Part shown: piece after piece, positions 50,854-59,141 of the stretch
How the letters are laid out: every line of letters begins with the position of its first letter
Numbering within the stretch: position 1 is the stretch's first letter
Assembly (NCBI GenBank): GCA_964614515.1
Contig: CAZTPJ010000010.1
Location: 1-64,000, forward strand
Source of the DNA: CAZTPJ01 sp964614515
GTDB taxonomy: Bacteria; Planctomycetota; Phycisphaerae; Phycisphaerales; UBA1924
Direction: 5' to 3'
DNA length: 64,000 bases
Translations under genes and position numbers: made by a program
The notes under the pieces: generated by a model
What the model saw: only the letters and a program-made list of their open reading frames with translations
Told to the model about the DNA's origin: nothing
Databases searched by the model: none

Positions 50854-52227
50854 ATGCGAACGACACTTGCGTTGGTTCTGTCAGCCGGTTGCGCGGTTCA
50901 CGCCGACACGCTCCGCGTGCCCTCGCAGTACCCCAACATTCAGGCCGCGATCGATGCGGCCATCCCCGGCGACACGGTCCTCGTCGCCGATGGCGTGTAC
51001 ATGCGCACGGGCAACGTCAACATCAACCTGCGCGGCAAGGCCATTACCGTCAAATCCGAAAACGGTCCGGCCGCGTGCATCATTGATGGGCAGCACGGCG
51101 GCGTCCGGGCGATTCTTTTTACGACGCTCGAACCTCGCGACACGATCGTTGAGGGCTTCACGCTCAACCGCTTCAACGCCAGCGAAGGCGGCGGCATGTT
51201 GATTCAGGGCAGCAGCCCCACCATCCGCGGCTGTGTCTTTACGCAATGCTGGGGCAGCATTTATGGCGGCGCTGTGGCCGTCAAGGCCAACGCCAATCCG
51301 TTCATTGAGAACTGCGAGATGCGTCAGGGTCTGGCGGGCGCTGGCGGGGGCATTCTGGTAGACAATGCGCGGGCCACGGTGGTCGGCTGCCTGATTGAAG
51401 GCAATCGCGTTGACCTCTTCGGCGGCGGCGGCATCTATGTCATCAACAACTCCAACGTCACCATCGACGCCACCATCCTCCGCGCCAACGCCGCGTTCAA
51501 CTTCGCGGGCTACGGCGGCGGACTCCACATGAACAACAGCACCGTCACCATCATCAGCAGCCTCATCGAAGCCAACACGGCGACGGACTTTGGCGGCGGC
51601 GTCTCCACGGCCGGGACCGCGTTTCTCAACATTCTCAACACCACGATCGTCGGCAACACGGCCATCGCCGGCGGCGGCGCGGGCTGGGCCGGAACCAACG
51701 CGATCATCCGCATGGGCAACTCGATCCTCGCAGGCAATTTCCCGCCGGATCTCGCCGGAGCCACGGCCGACGTGCAGTATTCACTGTCAGAACTCTTCAT
51801 CCCCGGCCCGGGCAACATCACGGGCGATCCGCTCTTTGCCAACCCCGGCGGCGGCGATTACAGCCTCTCGCCCGGCTCGCCGGCGATCGACGCGGGCAAC
51901 AACCTCATCCTGCCTCCGGGACCACTCTTTGATCTCGCAGGCCAGCCGCGACTTCAGGATGACCCGCTCACGCCAGACACGGGCCTGGGCACGCCGCCAA
52001 TCGTGGACATGGGCGCGCTCGAAGTCCAGGGCGTCACCTGTTACGCCGATTGCGACACTTCCACCGGCCCGGGCGTTCTCGACATCTTCGACTTCCTCTG
52101 TTTCGGCAACCGCTTCAGCGCGAATGACCCCTACGCCTGCGACTGCGACACACAGACGGGCCTGGGCGTCTGCGATGTGTTCGACCTCCTGTGTTTCGGG
52201 AATCGCTTCGCGGCGGGGTGTCCGTAG
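50854..52227 (+). CDS. Secreted right-handed beta-helix protein with C-terminal GC-type dockerin
   Basis: 457 residues; GGGAGGG precedes the ATG. A signal peptide (1-17) is followed by VPSQYPNIQAAIDAAIPGDT and VLVADGVY, the start of the pectate-lyase-like/NosD fold, then many beta-helix rungs with GGGI/GGGL turns and N-x-x-I stacks to about residue 380. The C-terminus has two EF-hand-like modules, CDTSTGPGVLDIFDFLCFGN and CDTQTGLGVCDVFDLLCFGN, ending GCP. Ligand positions D-x-D-x-S-x-G...D fit a calcium loop. It is probably a surface or extracellular polysaccharide-binding or cleaving protein, but no catalytic residues are clear. Confidence 0.83.
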   Translation: MRTTLALVLSAGCAVHADTLRVPSQYPNIQAAIDAAIPGDTVLVADGVYMRTGNVNINLRGKAITVKSENGPAACIIDGQHGGVRAILFTTLEPRDTIVEGFTLNRFNASEGGGMLIQGSSPTIRGCVFTQCWGSIYGGAVAVKANANPFIENCEMRQGLAGAGGGILVDNARATVVGCLIEGNRVDLFGGGGIYVINNSNVTIDATILRANAAFNFAGYGGGLHMNNSTVTIISSLIEANTATDFGGGVSTAGTAFLNILNTTIVGNTAIAGGGAGWAGTNAIIRMGNSILAGNFPPDLAGATADVQYSLSELFIPGPGNITGDPLFANPGGGDYSLSPGSPAIDAGNNLILPPGPLFDLAGQPRLQDDPLTPDTGLGTPPIVDMGALEVQGVTCYADCDTSTGPGVLDIFDFLCFGNRFSANDPYACDCDTQTGLGVCDVFDLLCFGNRFAAGCP

Positions 52228-52333
52228 CGCTCCGCCGCCGTGACGCGCGGCGATGGCCTCACGAACCGAGCGGCTATCATCGACTCGGTTGCATCATTGA
52301 AGACCGCGCGAGCGGCTTGCCGGGGGAACCACG

Positions 52334-53152
52334 TTGACCACACAAACCGAGATCGGATCACATACGACCGACCTGGCCTCGTTGATCGCTCCCGTCAAGC
52401 CGGGCGACGCGCTCAACTTCGAGCAACTCACGACGACCTACAACTTCGCCAATACGTCCAACGTCCGCGCAACCTTCACGCGCCTCGCCATTGACGAATG
52501 CCGACGACGCGCGAAACCCATCGCCGCGCTGGACATCGGCTGCGGCCGGGGCATCGGACGCCGCTTTGAATATGTCCGCGCGATTCGAGAACACGTCGAT
52601 GAGTTCTGGGGCATCGAGCCGGACGCCGGCGTCAAGCCCGCCGAGGGCATCTTCGACAAGTTTCAGACCGCGATTCTCGAAACCGCCACGCTCCCCGACA
52701 ACCACTTTGACCTTGCGTATGCGTACATGGTCATGGAGCATGTGCCCGATCCGCGGGCGTTCATGCAGGTCACGGCCAGGATTCTCAAGCCCGGCGGCGT
52801 CTTCCTGTTCGCCACGCCAAACGCACGGCACTATTTCACGCTCATCGCCAAGACGGCCCACACGCTCAAGATCGATGAGGTCATTCTGCGCTTGGTTCAC
52901 GGCAAGGCGAAAAAAGAGGACTATCACTATCCCGTCAAGTACCTGTTCAACAACGAACCCCAGGTGGCCGTCGCCTCGCGAGACCTGGGTCTATGCACGC
53001 CCGAGTTCGTCTATCTTGAACCCGAAGGCCCCAAGGGGTACCTGCCCGGCCCGCTGCGCCCGGTGCTGCATGTGATGAACATGAAGCGCCGCATGATCCG
53101 CAACCCGCGCGTCCTGGCGACGCTCCTTGGACGAGTCATGAAGTCCGAATAG
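52334..53152 (+). CDS. Class I SAM-dependent methyltransferase
   Basis: 272 residues. The start appears to be TTG at 52334 (CGGGGGAA upstream), since no ATG or GTG with protein-like sequence precedes motif I. Motif I is ALDIGCGRGIGRRFEYVR, motif II-III is HFDLAYAYMVMEHVPDPRAF, and LKPGGVFLFATPNARHYF follows, as in Methyltransf_11/UbiE-like enzymes. The substrate is unknown; the basic C-terminal third suggests a lipid or glycan target only loosely. Confidence 0.85.
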   Translation: MTTQTEIGSHTTDLASLIAPVKPGDALNFEQLTTTYNFANTSNVRATFTRLAIDECRRRAKPIAALDIGCGRGIGRRFEYVRAIREHVDEFWGIEPDAGVKPAEGIFDKFQTAILETATLPDNHFDLAYAYMVMEHVPDPRAFMQVTARILKPGGVFLFATPNARHYFTLIAKTAHTLKIDEVILRLVHGKAKKEDYHYPVKYLFNNEPQVAVASRDLGLCTPEFVYLEPEGPKGYLPGPLRPVLHVMNMKRRMIRNPRVLATLLGRVMKSE

Positions 53153-53288
53153 TGCCCATTGGCTGTGGCGCGAGACTCGTCGCAAGTGTCGCCACCGACA
53201 CGCACTCAGCGCGCCCGCTGAGCCACACGGCCAGAGTGACACGGTACGGCCGCAACGCGAGAGGCCGACTTCGTGTACGATCTGTCAC

Positions 53289-55142
53289 ATGGTCATGCTG
53301 GCGTACGCAATCGCGACAGCGATGGTACTCGCCTGGATCGGAATCACGATCTGGGCGCTGCTGTGGGATCGCGCGCGGGGCAGGCGACGATGCCCGCGGT
53401 GCTTCTATGAAATCGACACGGCCTCGGGGCGGAAATGCACGGAATGCGGCCGTGTCGCGCGTAGTGAACGGGCACTGGGCAAGACGCGACGGCGATGGCG
53501 CACGGCGATTGTGGCGACTGTTCTGCTACTTGGGCCTGCGCTCACGGCCGCAACATGGGCCTGGCTCACCCACAACAACGGCTGGCCCGGCGTGCCGACG
53601 GCGATTGCGACGCGATTGCTCTGGTTGAACAACGCAGATCACGACGCGGATGTGATCGAGCGAATCCGCAGCGGGCGCCTGTCCCGCGCGGACGCGGAGC
53701 GGGTGGTGCTCGCGGCGTGTCGAAGGCTTGATTCCGATGATCCATTGCGGCGTGCGAGCGGCTTTGACCTGCTGTTCGCCATCGATCGGTTCGATGCGCG
53801 TCTTTCCTCTGATCCGCCCAATACACGGCGAGCACTGCTGGAGGAACTTCGACCAGATCGCTCAATCCCGGCCTTGATCCGCCTCTCGCGAAGCGCCGAC
53901 GATGCGGAAGCCGCAAAGGCCCTTCGCGCGATGACCAGTCTTCGCGACATATCCGATGATGTGCTGCTGGCCATTGTCGATCAGATGGGCGCGGCATCAA
54001 GCGAAGTGCGACAGGCCGCTCGCATGGCGGCGATGTTTTACATAGCGCCCAACGCACACACTCGTCGATTTGCGCCAGCGCCACAAGACCTGTTCACCGG
54101 CGGCGGCGACTCGTCAACCACCACGGCCGCGCGGTTCACGCGCCGCGTGCGTGAACTCGCGCATGACCGCGCCGCCTTGCTCGAATGGCTTGAAGCCGCC
54201 GCGATGGATGATGACTCAATCAATGATCCGGAGTGGATGCATCGACGCATGGCGTTGTGGCTGTTCTGCCGGCTGGCAAAGTACGACGTGGTCGCGCTGG
54301 ATGCCGTGGAGGCGGCATTGGGTGTGCCGCACGAGTTCCTCGTCGCGATCACGGTGCATCAACTTCAGGGCTTTGCGTGGTCGCCTCGCATCGAGCACGG
54401 GCTTCGCGCTGCGATCCATCATCAATCGGCGCGAGTGAACCACGAAGCGATCCGGTCAGCCGCGACATTCAAGCATGACGCGGCATCCTTGATTCCCGAC
54501 TTCATCGAGTACGCCGCCCGCCCCGATCGTCAGAGTGGCTCAAATGCCTTTGTCGAGTTCTTTCGCATGATCGGCGGCGATCCTAAGGACTTGCTGCCCG
54601 TGGTGCATGCGCGATTGACCGCGCTCGCCGATCAAGCCGACGCGGCGGGCCTGGGCATCAATGGCCGTTGGATCCGCAATCCACCGATGGCGTCGCTTCA
54701 TTGGTTGTGGATCTCCACGATGGATGTGGAGGATCCTGACAAGGCGGAACTGGCCGCCAAGTATGTACGACTGGAGTCTTATCAGGAGTCCGCCCTCGAA
54801 GCCCTCGTCGCCTTCGCCGTATTGTCTGGCGATCGCGCCGCCACCACATCGCTCGTGATCGAACGCAACCCAAGCCTGCACGAGGCCGTCAATCCGCAGT
54901 TTCCCAACCCGCCGCTCATCAGGTTGTTCCGGCTGAACCTTGTCGAAGTTGACCGATTGATTGAGCATTACGCGTCGTCAGGCGATCCCATGGAACGCGC
55001 GGCCGTGGCGCGACTGATGACTCGGCACTTATCCGCTGAGCAACTTGCGCCGCTCGCGCCGCTTCTCAATCGTCTCGCCACCAACCCCGACCCCGTGCTT
55101 CGCGAAGCGGCCGCGCGGGCGAAGGAGCGGATGGCGCAGTAG
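53289..55142 (+). CDS. Membrane protein with N-terminal zinc ribbon and HEAT-like body
   Basis: 617 residues. Two membrane helices (about 5-26 and 72-92) flank a zinc ribbon with Cys35, Cys38, Cys50 and Cys53 (CPRCFYEID..KCTECG). The rest (about 100-617) is helical, with repeated LIRLSRSADDAEAAKALRAM-like units resembling HEAT repeats; LAPLLNRLATNPDPVLREAA near the end is typical. The zinc ribbon plus helix pair is common in planctomycete proteins of unknown role. The next gene has the same ribbon. Confidence 0.75.
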   Translation: MVMLAYAIATAMVLAWIGITIWALLWDRARGRRRCPRCFYEIDTASGRKCTECGRVARSERALGKTRRRWRTAIVATVLLLGPALTAATWAWLTHNNGWPGVPTAIATRLLWLNNADHDADVIERIRSGRLSRADAERVVLAACRRLDSDDPLRRASGFDLLFAIDRFDARLSSDPPNTRRALLEELRPDRSIPALIRLSRSADDAEAAKALRAMTSLRDISDDVLLAIVDQMGAASSEVRQAARMAAMFYIAPNAHTRRFAPAPQDLFTGGGDSSTTTAARFTRRVRELAHDRAALLEWLEAAAMDDDSINDPEWMHRRMALWLFCRLAKYDVVALDAVEAALGVPHEFLVAITVHQLQGFAWSPRIEHGLRAAIHHQSARVNHEAIRSAATFKHDAASLIPDFIEYAARPDRQSGSNAFVEFFRMIGGDPKDLLPVVHARLTALADQADAAGLGINGRWIRNPPMASLHWLWISTMDVEDPDKAELAAKYVRLESYQESALEALVAFAVLSGDRAATTSLVIERNPSLHEAVNPQFPNPPLIRLFRLNLVEVDRLIEHYASSGDPMERAAVARLMTRHLSAEQLAPLAPLLNRLATNPDPVLREAAARAKERMAQ

Positions 55143-55203
55143 AACGCTTGAGGACGCGAGGGATGTCCGACCGCTGCGTGCGGCCACGGTTGCTTCGCGT
55201 AGA

Positions 55204-55980
55204 ATGTCAACCGTGAAGCGCAACGATTCACACCCGCATCGCCACGGCCCGTCGATCGCACGATGGTGGATCTTTCGCGTTTGCATTGTGGTCGCGCTGG
55301 CCGTTCTCGTCAACATCGCCGTGGCATGGGGGTGTTCCGTATGGGGAATTGAAACACGCTTTGAAGGAAAACGTGCGTCAGACACGGTGAATGAAATGCA
55401 CGACGAGCGTGTGCCCGATCACCTTCAGGGGAATTTTGATGATGTGATCGTTGAGCGGGGTTTGGGCTTCGGAATCTGTTGCGAAATCTGGCAAGCAATC
55501 ATGCTCAAGAACCCTGCGATGACGCGCCGGCTGTATCGTTGTACGAGCGGGTGGCCGCTTCGGTGCATGCGGTGGTCAGAACAACACCTGCGCATTCACG
55601 ACCGTATTGGACGCCGTTGGACATGGGCGAACGGAGTTCATGCTGGAGTCGGCACTCCCACCACCTTTCAAACCCTGCCGCCTCTTGAACGCCGTCTCCC
55701 CCTCCAACCAATCATGCCCGCCTTCGCACTCGGCACACTGATGTGGATGCTGCCGATCGGTTTGCTGTGGCTCTGTCCCGGATTGCTTCGGCGACACCTC
55801 CGCCGCAAGCGCAACCGCTGCCCCGCCTGCGGCTATCCGATCGGCGCATCGCCCGTCTGCACGGAGTGCGGAGCGACGCTGCCTCTTGCTCGCGCAGCGC
55901 TGACGACCACCGCGCCTCCGCTCACAACCCCCGCGCCTACGCCCCGATCGCCGCGCACACCTGCTTCGCCGCATCCGTGA
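55204..55980 (+). CDS. Membrane protein with C-terminal zinc ribbon
   Basis: 258 residues from ATG 55204; GTG 55213 is an alternative and neither has a good ribosome-binding site. Helices at about 22-43 and 171-194 enclose an extracytoplasmic region. A ribbon CPACGYPIGASPVCTECG (Cys206, 209, 219, 222) follows, then a Thr/Pro tail. It starts 62 nt after the preceding zinc-ribbon gene, so the pair may be an operon. The last 44 nt overlap the end of sucC on the other strand. Confidence 0.68.
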   Translation: MSTVKRNDSHPHRHGPSIARWWIFRVCIVVALAVLVNIAVAWGCSVWGIETRFEGKRASDTVNEMHDERVPDHLQGNFDDVIVERGLGFGICCEIWQAIMLKNPAMTRRLYRCTSGWPLRCMRWSEQHLRIHDRIGRRWTWANGVHAGVGTPTTFQTLPPLERRLPLQPIMPAFALGTLMWMLPIGLLWLCPGLLRRHLRRKRNRCPACGYPIGASPVCTECGATLPLARAALTTTAPPLTTPAPTPRSPRTPASPHP

Positions 55981-57175
55981 GGTCCGTCGCGGCCGCGAGC
56001 GTTGGAAGGGAACTTCGCGCCTCATCCAGCAGCCGCCGACCCTGCTCGACGTTCGTCCCCTCGAGCCGCACCACCAGCGGAACCTTGAAGCCTTTGCTGC
56101 CGTCGGCGTTGGTGAATCCGCGCGCCGCGTTGATGATCCCCTGCGCGATCACATCGCACCGCATGATCCCGCCGAAGATGTTCACCAGCACGCCGCGCAC
56201 CTTCGCATCCGACAGGATGATCGAAAACGCCTCGGTCACGGCCTCTTCGCTCGCCCCGCCCCCGACATCGAGAAAGTTCGCCGGTTCCCCGCCGTGCAAC
56301 TTGATGATGTCCATCGTCGCCATCGCCAGTCCCGCGCCGTTGACGAGGCACCCGATGGTGCCATCGAGGGCGATGTAGGACAGGCCCATGCGGTGCGCCC
56401 GCGCTTCGGCCGGTGATTCCTCGCTCGGGTCGGCCAGCGCGGCCACATCGGTGTGGCGGAACATCGCGTTGTCGTCAAAGTTGAACTTGGCGTCGATCGC
56501 CAGCAGCCGTCCGTTGTCCCCGGCCGTGATGACCAGCGGGTTGATCTCGGCCAGCGAACAGTCCTTCTCCTGAAACAGCCGCGCGAGGTTCAGCATGATC
56601 GTCACGGCCTGCGAGATGTGTCGGCCGCGCAGGCCCAGGGCGAACGCCACGCGCCGCGCCTGATACGCCTGCAACCCCAGCAGCGGGTGCAGCCGTTCCT
56701 TGATGATCGCCTCGGGCCGGTCGTGGGCCACCTGTTCGATCTCCACCCCCCCCTCGCGGCTGGCGATGAGCACATTGCGGCGCGATGTGCGATCGGTCGT
56801 GATCGCCAGATAGAACTCTTCCTTCCCCCCCCCCTCACCCCCGACGCGATCCGCGATGTCCACGCCCGCCGCGATCAGCAGCCGCTTGACCTCCAGCCCC
56901 TCGGGCGGCGTCTGCGGGCTGATCATGCGGTGGCTGAGCATGAACCGCGCTGCCTCGGTCGCCTCCGCCGCGGAGCGAACCAACTTCACGAATCCCGCCT
57001 TGCCGCGACCGCCGGCATGAACCTGCGCCTTGACCACGGCCAGCGGCCCGCCGTCGGCGGTCACCTGCCCATACGCCTTGGCCGCTTCTTCGATCGAGGT
57101 GATCATCACGCCGGGCGGCACGGGGATGCCAGCCTTCGCCAGCAGGTCGCGGGCCTGATATTCATGCACTTTCAT
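55937..57175 (-). CDS. sucC: Succinyl-CoA synthetase beta subunit
   Basis: 412 residues. MKVHEYQARDLLAKAGIPVP, AVVKAQVHAGGRGKAGFVKL, ATP-grasp residues in EINPLVI, GLAMATMDIIKLHGGEPANF and NIFGGIMRCDVIAQGI are all SucC landmarks. The enzyme forms succinate and ATP or GTP from succinyl-CoA in the citric acid cycle with the alpha subunit. sucD, which usually follows, is absent downstream; instead the gene overlaps a convergent gene by 44 nt. Two C-runs, C8 (56746-56753) and C10 (56825-56834), encode SREGGVE and GGEGGGKEE; both lie in insertions outside the core. It is about 25 residues longer than the E. coli protein. Confidence 0.94.
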   Translation of the reverse strand: MKVHEYQARDLLAKAGIPVPPGVMITSIEEAAKAYGQVTADGGPLAVVKAQVHAGGRGKAGFVKLVRSAAEATEAARFMLSHRMISPQTPPEGLEVKRLLIAAGVDIADRVGGEGGGKEEFYLAITTDRTSRRNVLIASREGGVEIEQVAHDRPEAIIKERLHPLLGLQAYQARRVAFALGLRGRHISQAVTIMLNLARLFQEKDCSLAEINPLVITAGDNGRLLAIDAKFNFDDNAMFRHTDVAALADPSEESPAEARAHRMGLSYIALDGTIGCLVNGAGLAMATMDIIKLHGGEPANFLDVGGGASEEAVTEAFSIILSDAKVRGVLVNIFGGIMRCDVIAQGIINAARGFTNADGSKGFKVPLVVRLEGTNVEQGRRLLDEARSSLPTLAAATDLTDAAKQVCAAIGA

Positions 57176-57222
57176 CGCGATTCTCCGAGTGTGGGAGGCG
57201 ATCGTAGCGCTGCAGCATCAGA

Positions 57223-57251
57223 ATCGGTGGCACGGGCGTCTCGCCTGTGCC
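57223..57251. repeat. Dispersed palindrome, family R3
   Basis: CGGTGGCACGGGCGTCTCGC followed by CTGTGCC lies between the divergent sucC and sugar dehydrogenase genes. This copy sits in a promoter region instead of at a 3' end. Confidence 0.7.
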
Positions 57252-57311
57252 CCACTCCTCATGGCCGGCGCTACAGGTGTTCTCCTCCGCCTCGCCCCCT
57301 ACCCTCACACC

Positions 57312-58508
57312 ATGACCACACGCACACGCCTGACCCTCTGCTCGCTCCTGGCCCTTGCGCCCCTCGCCCTCGCCCAGCAGGGCGAGATGTTCGCCACCGG
57401 CCTGACGATGCCCGTGGACTTCGCGAGCGATCCCACGCACCCCAGCCGCTTCTACATCGTCCAGCAGACCGGCGAGGTCCGCATCATCGAAGATGGCGCC
57501 CTCCTCGACAAACCCTTCTTCGAAGTCAACCGCGACAACTTCACCGGCCACCGCTCGAATTGGGAACGCGGCCTGCTCGGCATCGCCCTCGACCCCGACT
57601 TCGCCGAGAACAAACGCTTCTATCTCAACTACACCGGCCGTGGCGGGACCACGCATGTCTCGCGCTTCACCGCGACCGATCCGCACACCGCCGCGCACAC
57701 CACCGAAGAGATCCTCATCACCATCGAGCAGCCCTGGGGCAACCACAACGGGGGCGGGCTGGCCTTTGGTCCCGATGCCATGCTCTACATCGGCATGGGC
57801 GATGGCGGCGCGGCCAACGATCCGCGCGGCGCGGGGCAGGACATGTCCACGCTGCTTGGCAAAATGCTGCGGATTGACGTGACATCCGCGCCCCCCGAGG
57901 GCCGGGCGTACGGCATTCCCGCCGACAACCCGTTCGTGGGTCGTGAAGGTGTGCCGCCGGAGATCTGGGCGTTTGGTCTGCGGAACCCGTGGCGCTATTC
58001 GTTCGACTCGCGCGGGCGCATGTGGATCGCCGATGTCGGGCAGAACCACGCGGAGTGGGTGCATCTGCAACCCGAAGGCTCCAAAGGCGGCGAGAACTAT
58101 GGATGGAACGTCTATGAGGGTCCTGAGCCGTTCCGCAATCGCCCGGCAAGCCAGCGCGACATTCAACCCGACCCCGCGACGATCATCCTGCCCGTCTGGT
58201 CCTACACGCATCGCTACAACAACCGCGCCAACGGCTCGATCACCGGCGGGTTCTTCTATGAAGGGGACAAGGTTCCCACACTGCGCGACCGGTACATCTG
58301 CGCGGACTTCATGTCCGGCCGCATCTGGAGTTTCAAACTCGGCAGCAGCGGCAAGGCGGATGACATCGTGGAGCACACGCGGGCCTTTGCGCCCATGTTC
58401 GAAGACCGCGGCCCCGAACTGGCCATCAGTTCCTTCGGCCGTGACAACGAGGGCGAGTTGTACATTCTGGATTTGAAGGCGGGGACGGTCATCAAGATCG
58501 TGCCGTAG
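57312..58508 (+). CDS. Secreted PQQ-dependent sugar dehydrogenase-like protein
   Basis: 398 residues from ATG 57312. Signal peptide MTTRTRLTLCSLLALAPLAL then AQ. The six-bladed propeller of the glucose/sorbosone dehydrogenase family follows: RGLLGIALDPDFAENKRFYL, NHNGGGLAFGPDAMLYIGMG and DGG, EIWAFGLRNPWRYSFDSRGR, and ITGGFFYEGDKVPTLRDRYI. The active-site His is probably in NHNGG, with Arg in the GLRNPWR block. It oxidises sugars in the periplasm or outside if PQQ is available; a structural role is also possible, since many planctomycete members lack proof of activity. Confidence 0.87.
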   Translation: MTTRTRLTLCSLLALAPLALAQQGEMFATGLTMPVDFASDPTHPSRFYIVQQTGEVRIIEDGALLDKPFFEVNRDNFTGHRSNWERGLLGIALDPDFAENKRFYLNYTGRGGTTHVSRFTATDPHTAAHTTEEILITIEQPWGNHNGGGLAFGPDAMLYIGMGDGGAANDPRGAGQDMSTLLGKMLRIDVTSAPPEGRAYGIPADNPFVGREGVPPEIWAFGLRNPWRYSFDSRGRMWIADVGQNHAEWVHLQPEGSKGGENYGWNVYEGPEPFRNRPASQRDIQPDPATIILPVWSYTHRYNNRANGSITGGFFYEGDKVPTLRDRYICADFMSGRIWSFKLGSSGKADDIVEHTRAFAPMFEDRGPELAISSFGRDNEGELYILDLKAGTVIKIVP

Positions 58509-58607
58509 GCCGCACGCGCCCCCCACCCGCATGTGACAGGGTCATCCGGCGGTCTTGCCCCATCCGATCCGGGTATTTCCCCGACCCGAATGACTCCACC
58601 CTTCCCG

Positions 58608-58985
58608 CCCGGGCCTGCACACCTATTGCGGACCCCTGCATCCCCATTCAAGAGCCTTCCGCAGCCCTCCCGGACCGCCCAAACCCCGTTTGCGAGCGCT
58701 GAAGGCCCTTTTTGCAGGCCCCAACACCCGTCCGGGAGTGCTCCAAAGCCGTGATTGAGCGCTCCAAAATCATTTTGGAGCGCTCAAACGTCGTTCTGGA
58801 GTGCCCAACAGCTCCTGTAGAGCCTTACACAACTCCTGTAGAGCCTTATGCAGCTCCTTAAGAGCCTTGCACAACTCCTGCAGAGCCTTATGCAACGCCT
58901 GTAGAGCCGTCTTCAGCCCCCGTGCAAGGCCCGGCAATCCCTGTGGAACCCCCGGCAGCCATCGTGCGAGGGCCTCCCCACGGAT
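58608..58985. repeat. Degenerate 21-bp tandem array, about 18 units
   Basis: Exact 21-bp register from 58608 to 58985 with no indels: unit starts include 58650, 58671, 58692, 58776, 58818, 58839, 58860, 58881, 58902, 58923 and 58944. The best-kept words are AGAGCCTT at the start and CAACTCCTG at the end of each unit. Units at 58818-58901 are the most alike. The sequence is unrelated to the 49775 array but shares its period. A 33-nt near-perfect palindrome (58755-58787, arms TTGAGCGCTCCAAAAT) sits inside. Confidence 0.85.
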
Positions 58986-58990
58986 CGGAC

Positions 58991-59094
58991 AACCTCACAA
59001 CGAAAGCATGGCCACCTCGAACGGTGGCCATGGCACACACCCACCGATGGGTCAACCTCACAACGAAAACATGGCCACCTCGAACGGTGGCCAT
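58991..59094. repeat. Pair of hairpins in a 63-bp direct repeat
   Basis: AACCTCACAACGAAA (58991 and 59054) is followed in each copy by ATGGCCACC-TCGAAC-GGTGGCCAT, a perfect 9-bp hairpin (59008-59031 and 59071-59094), then GGCAC. The 63-bp spacing is three times 21. The repeat follows directly after the 21-bp array and precedes the end of the - strand gene at 59142. Confidence 0.85.
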
Positions 59095-59141
59095 GGCACG
59101 CGATCAACTTCGGCATCGGCCGCGCTCGCGGCCGCGATGGC

